A stretch of 64,000 nt of DNA from Sphingomonas sp. S1-29. Its GTDB lineage: Bacteria > Pseudomonadota > Alphaproteobacteria > Sphingomonadales > Sphingomonadaceae. The position numbers and the translations under genes are program-made. The notes beneath the pieces were generated by a model. The model saw only the letters and a program-made list of their open reading frames with translations, ran no database searches and was not told the origin of the DNA. The stretch lies in the NCBI RefSeq assembly GCF_026167545.1, contig NZ_CP110678.1, positions 2,601,501 through 2,665,500 of the forward strand. Reading direction: 5' to 3'. Positions 45,105-52,446 of this stretch are shown here, in pieces (within the stretch, counting starts at the first letter, position 1; every line of letters begins with the position of its first letter).

Positions 45105-45506
45105 TCACCCCGCGCGCAGGCTGCGCCACGCGGCGGCGATTTCGGCAAGATCGCTTGCCGCCGCGCGAAACGGAGCGGGGTCGTCGCCGATGCTGGCGTT
45201 GACCACCTGCTGGCGCACCCCGCGATACAGCGTCGCCAGCGTCCGCGCGACGTCGCCGCCGCGCTTGAAATCGAGCCCGTTTTCGAGCGCGAACAGGATC
45301 GCGGTCGCGCGCGTCACCCGCTCGCCCTTCAGCTTGAAGTCGCAGCGCTCGGTCGCCCAGGCGGCGGTGCCCAGCGCGCGCACCAGTTCCTCGTACAGCA
45401 GTTCGACCAGCTGGTGCGGGTTGGCGCCGCCGGTCCGGCTGGCCAGCTCGATCGTGCGATAGGTCGCGGCGGGATCGCCGGCAAAGGCGGTGGCATAGCG
45501 TGTCAT
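45105..45506 (-). CDS. fliS: Flagellar export chaperone FliS
   Basis: 133 residues. The start RYATAFAGDPAATYRTIELASRTGGANPHQLVELLYEELVRAL has the conserved features of FliS (Y-x-x-x-x-x-x-T, NPHQLV-x-x-LY). It is an all-helical cytoplasmic chaperone that binds the C-terminal disordered end of flagellin and prevents premature polymerisation. It lies four bases after fliD, the usual order. Last gene of the flagellar block. Confidence 0.85.
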   Translation of the reverse strand: MTRYATAFAGDPAATYRTIELASRTGGANPHQLVELLYEELVRALGTAAWATERCDFKLKGERVTRATAILFALENGLDFKRGGDVARTLATLYRGVRQQVVNASIGDDPAPFRAAASDLAEIAAAWRSLRAG

Positions 45507-45510
45507 CGCA

Positions 45511-46917
45511 TCAATCCTGGCTGTTCCAGGCGTCGATCTGCTGGGTCAGGAAATCCTGCTGCGATTTATACGCGGCGACCTTGGCGTCCATGCTCGCGAA
45601 CTGCTGCGTCATCCGCGTGCGCAGCTGTTCGCTCGCCTCGGCGATGTCGAGCCGCTGGTCGGCAAGCTCGCCTTGCTGCGCGGTGTAGCGCGCCTCGCTG
45701 GCGCCGAGCCCGGTCGTCCGGCTGGTCGCCGCGGTCGCGACCGCCGACAGCGCGGCGGGCAGGCCGCTGCCGCTGGCGAACATTGCCTCGATCGCCCCCG
45801 GGTCGCTCGCCATCGCGCGCGCCAGCACCGCGGCATCGACCTGCAGGCTGCCGTCGCGCTGGGTGCCGACGCCGATCTGCGCCAGCGTGCTCGGCGAACC
45901 CGCCGCCCCCCCGGTCGTCAGCGGCGCGGTGACCAGCTGGCGAAGCGAGCGCTGGAGCGCCGATGCAGCACTGTCCGACCGCAGCGCGCCCCCCATCGGG
46001 TCGGTCGCGGTGCGCAGGATATTCTGCAGTTCGTTGAAGGTCGCGACGAAATCCTCGACCGCCTGCGTCAGCCCCGCGGCCGGCGCCTGCGTGCCGAGCC
46101 GCACGCTCGTCCCGGGCTTGGCCGACACCAGGTCGAGCCGCACGCCTTCGATAATGTTGCTGATCGAATTGCTCGCGCGGCGCAGCGTCACCCCGTCGAC
46201 CGCGACGATCGCGTCCTGTGCGGCGGTGCCGATCGTGGTCCCGGTCTTGCCGACGCCGACGTCGAGCGCGGCCAGCTCTGGGGTGTCGGCGGTCAGCGTG
46301 AACGCCTGGCTGTCGCCGGTCGCGCCCTTCAGGATCAGCCGCGATCCCGCCGCGTCACTCAAAATGCTCGCGGTGATGCCCGCCCCCTTGGCGTTGATCG
46401 CCGCGGCGATGCCGTCGAGGCTCGAATTGGCGGCATCGATCGCGATGTCGATCGCCGCGCCGGGGCCGGCGGTGAAGCCCGTCATCGCGCCGTCGACCAC
46501 CGTCGCGCTGCCGAAGGTCAGCGTCAGCGTGCCGGTGCCGATCGCCGCGGTGCGGTCGGCGCGCGGCGCGCTGTTCGATGCCTGAGCCAAGGCGATCTGG
46601 CGCACTTCGATCGTCGCGTCGATCGCCCCCGGGGTCGCGCCCGACAAGGTCGATGCCTTCAGCACGCTCGAATCCGAACTGGTCGGCTGGGTCGACAGCG
46701 ACCCGTTGCGCGCCAGCGCCGCCAGCGCCGAGGAAAACCCCGAGATCGCGTTCTTGAGGTCGGCAGCCGCCGAGATCTGCGCCGCCAGCGCGGTGTCGCG
46801 CCGATCGAGCGTCGCGGTCTTGTTGGCGAATTGTGCATCGACCAGCCCGCCGACCAGCGCGCCGATATCGATCCCCGATCCGGTGCCGAGCGTATTCGCA
46901 ATCGATTCGATGGCCAT
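45511..46917 (-). CDS. fliD: Flagellar filament cap protein FliD (HAP2)
   Basis: 468 residues. The N-terminus (LGTGSGIDIGALVGGLVDAQFANKTATLDRRDTAL) and the C-terminal coiled coil (TRMTQQFASMDAKVAAYKSQQDFLTQQIDAW) are the FliD signatures; the middle is the variable, Ala/Thr-rich part with FliD D2-type repeats (LTADTPELAALDV). It is secreted through the flagellar export channel and forms the pentameric or hexameric cap that folds flagellin at the filament tip. 56 bases separate it from flhB; fliS follows at once. Confidence 0.92.
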   Translation of the reverse strand: MAIESIANTLGTGSGIDIGALVGGLVDAQFANKTATLDRRDTALAAQISAAADLKNAISGFSSALAALARNGSLSTQPTSSDSSVLKASTLSGATPGAIDATIEVRQIALAQASNSAPRADRTAAIGTGTLTLTFGSATVVDGAMTGFTAGPGAAIDIAIDAANSSLDGIAAAINAKGAGITASILSDAAGSRLILKGATGDSQAFTLTADTPELAALDVGVGKTGTTIGTAAQDAIVAVDGVTLRRASNSISNIIEGVRLDLVSAKPGTSVRLGTQAPAAGLTQAVEDFVATFNELQNILRTATDPMGGALRSDSAASALQRSLRQLVTAPLTTGGAAGSPSTLAQIGVGTQRDGSLQVDAAVLARAMASDPGAIEAMFASGSGLPAALSAVATAATSRTTGLGASEARYTAQQGELADQRLDIAEASEQLRTRMTQQFASMDAKVAAYKSQQDFLTQQIDAWNSQD

Positions 46918-46973
46918 CGCGCAAATCTTTCCCGGCTATTGTCTTGCTGAGGATCGACCGCGCGCGCGCTTTC

Positions 46974-48110
46974 TTAAGTCGTTTGCGGCGAAGCGTTGCC
47001 GTTTTCGTCGAAGCGCGCGCCCGGCGGCACCATCACCGGCGGCTGGATGCCGCCTGCCTGCACGTTCACCCCGAAGACGAAGGCGAGGACGGTCGCGATC
47101 GCCAGATACAGATCGTCGCGCACCTCCTGCCCCTCGCGGCTGGTATAATAGACCGCGCGCGCCAGCGTCGGATATTCGAGCACCGGCACCGCCATGTCGC
47201 CCGCCAGCTCGCGGATCGCCAGCGCGGTCGCGCCGCGCCCCTTGGCCACCACCACCGGCACCTGGTCGCGTCCCTGTTCGTAGCGCAGCGCGACCGCGAA
47301 ATGGGTGGGGTTGGTCAGCACCACATGCGCCTCGCCCATCGCCTTGCGGAAGCCGCGCTTGGCCATCTCGCGCTGGCGCTGGCGCTGCGCCCCCTTGGCC
47401 TCGGGTGAGCCTTCGCTCTCCTTGTGCTCGTCCTTCAATTCCTGCTTGCTCATTTTCAGCTTCTGCATCCGGCGGAAGGCGGCGATCGGCAGGTCGACGC
47501 CCGCGATCGCGACCAGCCCCGCCGACATCCACAGCAACAGCAGTGTCAGCTGTTCGCCGAGCCCGCCCAGCGCATGCTGCAGGTCCGACGAGACATAGCC
47601 GAGCGTCGATTCGGCGGTGCCCTTGAGCAGCCACCAGCCGATGCTGCCGAGCAGGACGACCTTGAGCAGCGACTTGCCGAGCTCGATCCACCCCTGCGCG
47701 CCGAAGATCCGCTTGAGCCCCGCGCCCGGGTTGATCCGCGATCCCTTGGGCGCGAGCAATTTGCCGTTGAAGGCGATCGAGCCGAGCCCCGCTTGGCTGA
47801 GGATCGACGCGACGAAGGTGAGCGCCAGCAGCCCGCCGACACTGGGGGCCAGCGTCCACAGCGCTTCGCCGATCGGGCGGAAGGGCTGGAAATCCTCGAC
47901 ATCGGCGCGCCCGAAGCGAAACCCCGCCGCCATCACTTCGCGGCACGCCCCCAGCACCGCCGGCCCCAGCAGCACCAGCCAACTACACCCCAGCAGCACG
48001 ACGATCGCGGTGCCGAACTCGCGCGATTTCAGGATATCGCCGTCGTCGACCGCCTTCTGCTTGCGCTTCTGGGTCGGTGCTTCGGTCTTTTCGCCGCCAT
48101 TCTCCGCCAT
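46974..48110 (-). CDS. flhB: Flagellar export switch protein FlhB
   Basis: 378 residues: a basic N-terminus, four membrane helices (about residues 32-210), then a cytoplasmic domain with the self-cleavage site NPTH (267-270) in LTNPTHFAVALRYEQG. Cleavage there switches export from rod/hook to filament substrates, guided by FliK. The last 45 residues are variable. Its start codon shares one base with the fliR stop, so it is coupled to the export gate genes. Confidence 0.95.
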   Translation of the reverse strand: MAENGGEKTEAPTQKRKQKAVDDGDILKSREFGTAIVVLLGCSWLVLLGPAVLGACREVMAAGFRFGRADVEDFQPFRPIGEALWTLAPSVGGLLALTFVASILSQAGLGSIAFNGKLLAPKGSRINPGAGLKRIFGAQGWIELGKSLLKVVLLGSIGWWLLKGTAESTLGYVSSDLQHALGGLGEQLTLLLLWMSAGLVAIAGVDLPIAAFRRMQKLKMSKQELKDEHKESEGSPEAKGAQRQRQREMAKRGFRKAMGEAHVVLTNPTHFAVALRYEQGRDQVPVVVAKGRGATALAIRELAGDMAVPVLEYPTLARAVYYTSREGQEVRDDLYLAIATVLAFVFGVNVQAGGIQPPVMVPPGARFDENGNASPQTT

Positions 48111-48883
48111 CAGCCGAGCACCAGCGTGCGCGCGGCCTCGAGCGCTTCATGAATGATCACCAGCATGTAATCGCCCATCGCGGGCATCGCGACGAACAGC
48201 GCGATGACGCCTGCGAGCAGGCTGGCGGGCAACCCGACCGCGAACAGGTTGAGCGACGGCGACGAGCGCGAGAGCATGCCGACGATCAGGTTGAGGCACA
48301 GCAACAGGAACCCCACCGGCAACGCCAGCAGGAACCCGGCAAGGAACGCATAGCCGCCGAAGAACGCGATGTTGCGCAGCGCCGCGACGCTGAGCCACGC
48401 GGCGCCCGGCGGCAGCACCTCGTAGCTGCGCACCACCAGCTCGACCAGCACCAGGTGCCCGTCGACTGCCAGGAACAGCAACGTCAGCAGGATCGACAGG
48501 AAATTGCCGAGCGCCGGGGTCGAGGTGCCCGATTGCGGATTAATCGCCGCGGCAAAGCCGATCCCCATCGACGTACCGATGACCTCGCTCGCCAGCAACG
48601 GCGCGGCGAACGCGATCTGCAGGATGAAGCCAAGCGCCAGCCCGACCAGCGCCTCGGCGGCGATCGACAGGAAGGTCTCGAACGCAAAGACCTGCTCGGG
48701 CGCGATGATCGCGTTGCTGTTCATCGCCAGGATGCCGATCGCGCCTGCCAGCGTGATCCGAACCGTGACCGGCACCGAAACCGCGCTGAACACCGGCGCC
48801 GCAATGAATGCGGCCCCCACGCGCACCATCGTGAAGATGAGCGTCCAAAGCGCGGGTTCGATCGAGAGGCCGAAGCCTAGCAT
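48110..48883 (-). CDS. fliR: Flagellar export gate protein FliR
   Basis: 257 residues from ATG 48883; the frame runs on to 49066 through a palindromic repeat, which is not coding. Hydrophobic throughout, with about six helices, and typical FliR blocks: WTLIFTMVRVGAAFIAAPVFSAVSVPVTVRI and SEVIGTSMGIGFAAAINPQSGTSTPALGNF. It forms the export gate with FliP5 and FliQ4. It ends at the first base of the flhB start. Confidence 0.93.
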   Translation of the reverse strand: MLGFGLSIEPALWTLIFTMVRVGAAFIAAPVFSAVSVPVTVRITLAGAIGILAMNSNAIIAPEQVFAFETFLSIAAEALVGLALGFILQIAFAAPLLASEVIGTSMGIGFAAAINPQSGTSTPALGNFLSILLTLLFLAVDGHLVLVELVVRSYEVLPPGAAWLSVAALRNIAFFGGYAFLAGFLLALPVGFLLLCLNLIVGMLSRSSPSLNLFAVGLPASLLAGVIALFVAMPAMGDYMLVIIHEALEAARTLVLG

Positions 48884-48913
48884 GTGCCGCCCGCGGGCGG
48901 GCTCTCCTGCGAT

Positions 48914-48992
48914 CCGTTCGTTTCGAGCGAAGTCGAGAAACGCGAACCCAGCGCTCGGCTGCAGTTTCTCGACTTCGCTCGAAACGAACGGG
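48914..48992. repeat. REP-like inverted repeat, family B, copy 2
   Basis: Arms TCGTTTCGAGCGAAGTCGAG and GTTTCTCGACTTCGCTCGAA with AACGAACGGG continuing. Nearly identical to the copy at 44422. It fills the 133-base gap between fliQ and fliR and, when transcribed, would form a long hairpin inside the operon. Confidence 0.85.
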
Positions 48993-49016
48993 AACGGATA
49001 GGCCTGAACTCGCCCC

Positions 49017-49286
49017 TCACCGCACCAAATCCGGAATCCGCTCGAAGATGCTGATCGTGAAATCACCGATCAGCGTCAGGATCATCCCCCCAAAGATCAC
49101 CAGGCTGATCGCCACGACGATCAACTTGGGCACGAACGACAGCGTCTGTTCCTGGATCGACGTCGCCGCCTGGATCATCCCCAGGATCAACCCCGACAGC
49201 AACGCCGGCAACAGGATCGGCGCCGACGCCAGCGCAAGGATCCACATCGCCTGCCGCGCGACGGTGAGAAAATAATCGGCGTCCAT
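49017..49286 (-). CDS. fliQ: Flagellar export gate protein FliQ
   Basis: 89 residues, the family length, with two membrane helices: MWILALASAPILLPALLSGLILGMIQAATSIQEQTL contains the conserved P-x-L-x-x-x-L-x-x-G-x-x-x-x-x-x-Q-A-A-T-x-I-x-E core, and the second helix is VVAISLVIFGGMILTLI. It packs around FliP and FliR in the export gate. REP-like repeats lie on both sides. Confidence 0.95.
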   Translation of the reverse strand: MDADYFLTVARQAMWILALASAPILLPALLSGLILGMIQAATSIQEQTLSFVPKLIVVAISLVIFGGMILTLIGDFTISIFERIPDLVR

Positions 49287-49297
49287 TACGCCATCGC

Positions 49298-49386
49298 TCC
49301 GTTCGTCCTGAGCTTGTCGAAGGACCGTACTTCTTGCCCAGCCGAGAAGAAAAGACAGTGCTTCGACAAGCTCAGCACGAACGGGG
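49298..49386. repeat. REP-like inverted repeat, family A, copy 2
   Basis: Arms CGTTCGTCCTGAGCTTGTCG and CTTCGACAAGCTCAGCACGA followed by ACGGG, separated by about 40 bases. Fills the gap between fliP and fliQ. Confidence 0.85.
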
Positions 49387-49407
49387 AAGGGATGTAGCCC
49401 ACCCCCC

Positions 49408-50199
49408 TCAACTCACGAAGCTATTGGCAAGCGATCCCATCGTCAGCGCCCAGCCATCGACCAGCACGAACAACAGCAGCTTGAACGGCAGCGAGATGAT
49501 CGTCGGCGACAGCATCATCATGCCAAGGCTCATCAGCACCGTCGCCACCACCAGATCGATGATGATGAAGGGCAGGAAGATGAGAAAGCCGATCTGGAAC
49601 GCGGTTTTGAGCTCGCTGGTCACGAAGGCGGGCAGCAGCACCGAAAAGGGCACGTCCTGCGGCGTCGCATAGGGGCCGGTCTTGGCGATGTCCGAGAACA
49701 TCGTGATGTCCTTCTTGCGCGTTTGCTTGAGCATGAAGGCGTGGAGCGACTGCCCCCCCACCTCGATCATCTGCGTCGCGCCCATCTGGCCCGCGGCATA
49801 GGGCTGGATCGCCTGGGTGTTTATCTGGCTGATCGTCGGCGCCATGATGAAGAAGCTCAGGAACAGGCTCAGCCCGATCAGCACCTGGTTGGGCGGGGTC
49901 TGTTGCAGCCCCAGCGCCTGACGCAGCACCGACAGCACGATGATGATCCGCGTGAAGCTGGTCATCATCAGCAGGATGCCGGGCAGCACCGACAACAGCC
50001 CCATGATGATGAGGACCTGCAACGACAGCGCCAGCGGCGCCTCGCCGTTTCCGCCGAGGTCGCCCAGCGCCCGGTCGATCGCGTCGCCGGCATTGGGGAC
50101 GGGGGCGGCGGGCGGGGCGACGGTCTGCGCGATTGCGGGATCGGCGAGGAGGAGGGCGACCAAAACGGCTGCCGCAAGCACCGCCAATGTTCGGACCAC
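49408..50199 (-). CDS. fliP: Flagellar export gate protein FliP
   Basis: About 263 residues from GTG 50199, which begins a signal-peptide-like helix (VRTLAVLAAAVLVALLLADPAIA); the open frame to 50331 reads through a palindromic repeat and should be ignored. Conserved FliP blocks follow: LPGILLMMTSFTRIIIVLSVLRQALGLQQTPPNQVLIGLSLFLSFF, the periplasmic loop and FLPFIIIDLVVATVLMSLGMMMLSPTIISLPFKLLLFVLVDGW. It forms the pentameric core of the export gate. Gaps with repeats lie on both sides. Confidence 0.94.
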   Translation of the reverse strand: MVRTLAVLAAAVLVALLLADPAIAQTVAPPAAPVPNAGDAIDRALGDLGGNGEAPLALSLQVLIIMGLLSVLPGILLMMTSFTRIIIVLSVLRQALGLQQTPPNQVLIGLSLFLSFFIMAPTISQINTQAIQPYAAGQMGATQMIEVGGQSLHAFMLKQTRKKDITMFSDIAKTGPYATPQDVPFSVLLPAFVTSELKTAFQIGFLIFLPFIIIDLVVATVLMSLGMMMLSPTIISLPFKLLLFVLVDGWALTMGSLANSFVS

Positions 50200-50207
50200 C
50201 ACCCCAA

Positions 50208-50297
50208 CCCCGTTCGCACTGAGCTTGTCGAAGTGCCGCTCTTCTCCCCTGGTGAAGAAGGAAAAACAGTGCTTCGACAGGCTCAGCACGAGCGGGG
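50208..50297. repeat. REP-like inverted repeat, family A, copy 3
   Basis: Arms CGTTCGCACTGAGCTTGTCG and CTTCGACAGGCTCAGCACGA followed by GCGGGG, about 40 bases apart. Fills the gap between fliO and fliP. Confidence 0.85.
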
Positions 50298-50327
50298 ATA
50301 AGGCAGCAATGCCAGTCACGAAGCCCA

Positions 50328-50582
50328 TCACGCGTCAGACTTGTCGAGCAGCGAAACCCCGCCGCGACCTACAGAAACCAACAGCCGCCGACCCTCGAAA
50401 TCGATCACCGCCAGCTTCAGCCCCGGCGAGAGCATCATCGTCTCGCGCACCTTCAGCAGCCGGTCGCCCTGGTTGCCCGGCAGCCGCGATTCGAGCCGCC
50501 GCCACAGGAACAGGCACCCGATCAGCAGCCCGCAAACCAACGGCAGCAGCACCAGCAGCTTGAGGATATAGGACCACATCAT
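50328..50582 (-). CDS. fliO: Flagellar export protein FliO
   Basis: 84 residues: one membrane helix (LLVLLPLVCGLLIGCLFLW) then a basic cytoplasmic domain (KVRETMMLSPGLKLAVIDFEGRRLLVSVGRGGVSLL) with the FliO pattern of a beta-rich region following a positive helix end. FliO assists assembly of FliP rings. Its position between fliN and fliP fits. One base separates it from fliN. Confidence 0.85.
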   Translation of the reverse strand: MMWSYILKLLVLLPLVCGLLIGCLFLWRRLESRLPGNQGDRLLKVRETMMLSPGLKLAVIDFEGRRLLVSVGRGGVSLLDKSDA

Positions 50583-50583
50583 C

Positions 50584-50877
50584 TCAGCGGACGCGCTTCT
50601 CGGGGCTCACCAGTTCGGTCATCCGCACGCCGAAGCGTTCGCCCACCGTCACCACTTCGCCGCGGCCGATCAGCGTGCCGTTGACGAACACGTCGAGCAA
50701 TTCGTTCGACTGGCGATCGAGCTCGATCACGCTCGATTCGCCCAGCGCCAGCAATTCGCGCAGCGTCAGGTTGGTCGAGCCGATCTCGACGGTCAGCTTC
50801 ACGTCGACGTCCTGCAGCAGCCGGAAATTGGCGGCGACCGCGGAGTCGACCGGGAATGCGCCGGTCATGTCGTTCAT
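50584..50877 (-). CDS. fliN: Flagellar motor switch protein FliN
   Basis: 97 residues, a SpoA/surface-presentation domain: DVDVKLTVEIGSTNLTLRELLALGESSVIELDRQSNELLDVFVNGTLIGRGEVVTVGERFGVRMTEL covers the whole family signature. It forms the bottom of the C ring and docks the FliH/FliI complex. The start overlaps the fliM stop by four bases. Confidence 0.96.
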   Translation of the reverse strand: MNDMTGAFPVDSAVAANFRLLQDVDVKLTVEIGSTNLTLRELLALGESSVIELDRQSNELLDVFVNGTLIGRGEVVTVGERFGVRMTELVSPEKRVR

Positions 50878-51836
50878 GAATAATCCTCTTCATCGAGTCG
50901 TTCGATCGAATGCAGGCAGATCGCGGCATGGCCGTTGGCCGATCCGACGATTCCGGTGCCCAGGCGATGCGTGCCGATCATCACCGGCACATGCTGGCCG
51001 AAGCTGATCGGGATGACGTCGCCTTCCTTGAGTTCGAGCAGCCGGCCGAGCGAGATGGTGGGCTCGGCGAGCACCGACCGGACGGGAAAGGTCACCGCCA
51101 TCGCCGCGCGCGTCAGCCCGGTGCGCCAATGCGGCTCGGGCTCGGCGGTGCGGCCATGGACCTTGGCGTTGAGCGAGGGGCCGATCGGCTTGAGCGCCGC
51201 GACCGGATAGACCAGGTCGACGAACACTGGCTTGTCGTTGCCCGCAGCGATGCCGAAACGGGTGACGATCATCGCATCGTCGTCGTCGAGGTTGGCGAGC
51301 ATCGAACAACTCGTCTCGGGATGGCCCGGTGCGAACGACAGCCGCGCCACCGGCTCCCACGCCGCGGCAAGCGGCTCGGCGATCATCGTACCAATCCGCT
51401 GCACCATCGCCTCGGCGGCAGGGGATAATTCGCTCGGCATCGGATGCGGCGCTTCGCCGGTCCCGCCGAAGAACAGGTCGAGCAGCTCGAGCGAGAATTT
51501 GGCGTCGATCGCCATCAGCGCCTGGCCCGGATTGGCCTGCGACGGCGTCTGCATCGCCAGCGGTAGCCAGACGGTCATGCCCTTGGGCCGTTCGGCGCAA
51601 TAGCTGCCGAACCGCTCGACCGACAACGGCTCGACCCAGGTGCGCACCGCGCGGCGCAGCACCGGCTCGAACACGCCGCGCATGCTGCGCGCCATCCGCG
51701 CCGAGAGGTGCTGGAGCGTGTGCAGGTCGCCGAACGGATTCAGGTTCGCGATCCCCAGCGACGCGGCATGTGCCGCGTCGTGCCGGGGGCGTTCGCGTCG
51801 ATCGAACGCCGCTGTTCCTGCTGAGCCGTTAACCAT
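50874..51836 (-). CDS. fliM: Flagellar motor switch protein FliM, N-terminal CheY motif not seen
   Basis: 320 residues. The middle CheC-like domain (LQHLSARMARSMRGVFEPVLRRAV, then MLANLDDDDAMIV) and the C-terminal SpoA domain (VRSVLAEPTISLGRLLELKEGDVIPISFGQHVPVMIG) are normal. The usual N-terminal CheY-P binding peptide (LSQ-x-EIDALL) is missing: the protein starts MVNGSAGTAAFDRRERPRHD. No alternative start restores it. The usual GG-x-G loop between domain halves is only partly recognisable. FliM sets rotation direction in the C ring; switching here may rely on other contacts. Three bases separate it from fliL. Confidence 0.93.
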   Translation of the reverse strand: MVNGSAGTAAFDRRERPRHDAAHAASLGIANLNPFGDLHTLQHLSARMARSMRGVFEPVLRRAVRTWVEPLSVERFGSYCAERPKGMTVWLPLAMQTPSQANPGQALMAIDAKFSLELLDLFFGGTGEAPHPMPSELSPAAEAMVQRIGTMIAEPLAAAWEPVARLSFAPGHPETSCSMLANLDDDDAMIVTRFGIAAGNDKPVFVDLVYPVAALKPIGPSLNAKVHGRTAEPEPHWRTGLTRAAMAVTFPVRSVLAEPTISLGRLLELKEGDVIPISFGQHVPVMIGTHRLGTGIVGSANGHAAICLHSIERLDEEDYS

Positions 51837-51839
51837 GTC

Positions 51840-52430
51840 TCACTGAACAACGAAATTGGTAAAGTAGACGTTACCGATGCCGCCAAATCCCTCTTTTTCC
51901 TTCAAAGTGTCGTTGATGGCCTTCACCAGCCGCTTCTGCAGCTGGCGCTTGCCTTCGGTGCTGAAGACCTGCTCCTCATCGGTTTCGCCGAGCGCCATCA
52001 GGATCGCCGATCGGACCGCGATCTCGTGCGTCTTGAGCCCTTCGATGACGCTGTCGTCATACGGGGTCGAAACCGCGACGCCGATCTGGACGAAGTGGAC
52101 GCTGCCGAGCAGGTTCGAGGTGAACTCCTTCTCGAGCGCGTAATAGTTCGACGCATAGCTGTCGCCGCCCTCGCCCTTGGTTGGCGCATCGCCGCTCGCT
52201 TCGGCTTCGCCTTCCTCGCCTTCCTTCTTCGCGGCGCGCTTTTCTTCCTCCTTGGGGACCAGCCGCGGTCCTTCGGCCTTGGCCTCGCCGCCGCGGAGCA
52301 TCCCCGACGAGCTGGCATACAGCCCCGCGCCGACCCCGCCGCCGACCAGCGCCACCAATGCGACGCCGATGCCGATCCATTTTCCTATTCCGCCCTTCTT
52401 CTTGGGCGCGTCGTCCTTCTTATCGCTCAT
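51840..52430 (-). CDS. fliL: Flagellar basal body-associated protein FliL
   Basis: 196 residues: a Lys-rich cytoplasmic N-terminus, one membrane helix (WIGIGVALVALVGGGVGAGLY) and a periplasmic domain after a Glu/Lys/Pro linker (YYALEKEFTSNLLGSVHFVQIGVAVS), as in FliL. It surrounds the stator units and supports torque. The acidic/basic linker of about 50 residues is longer than in enteric FliL. Located between fliK and fliM. Confidence 0.92.
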   Translation of the reverse strand: MSDKKDDAPKKKGGIGKWIGIGVALVALVGGGVGAGLYASSSGMLRGGEAKAEGPRLVPKEEEKRAAKKEGEEGEAEASGDAPTKGEGGDSYASNYYALEKEFTSNLLGSVHFVQIGVAVSTPYDDSVIEGLKTHEIAVRSAILMALGETDEEQVFSTEGKRQLQKRLVKAINDTLKEKEGFGGIGNVYFTNFVVQ

Positions 52431-52446
52431 GTTTCAATTTCCCCGT

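Noticed and set aside
43524..50297. Regularly recurring palindromes as a possible CRISPR array
   Set aside because: Copies are kilobases apart, differ in arms and lie between genes; no spacer-repeat periodicity and no cas genes.
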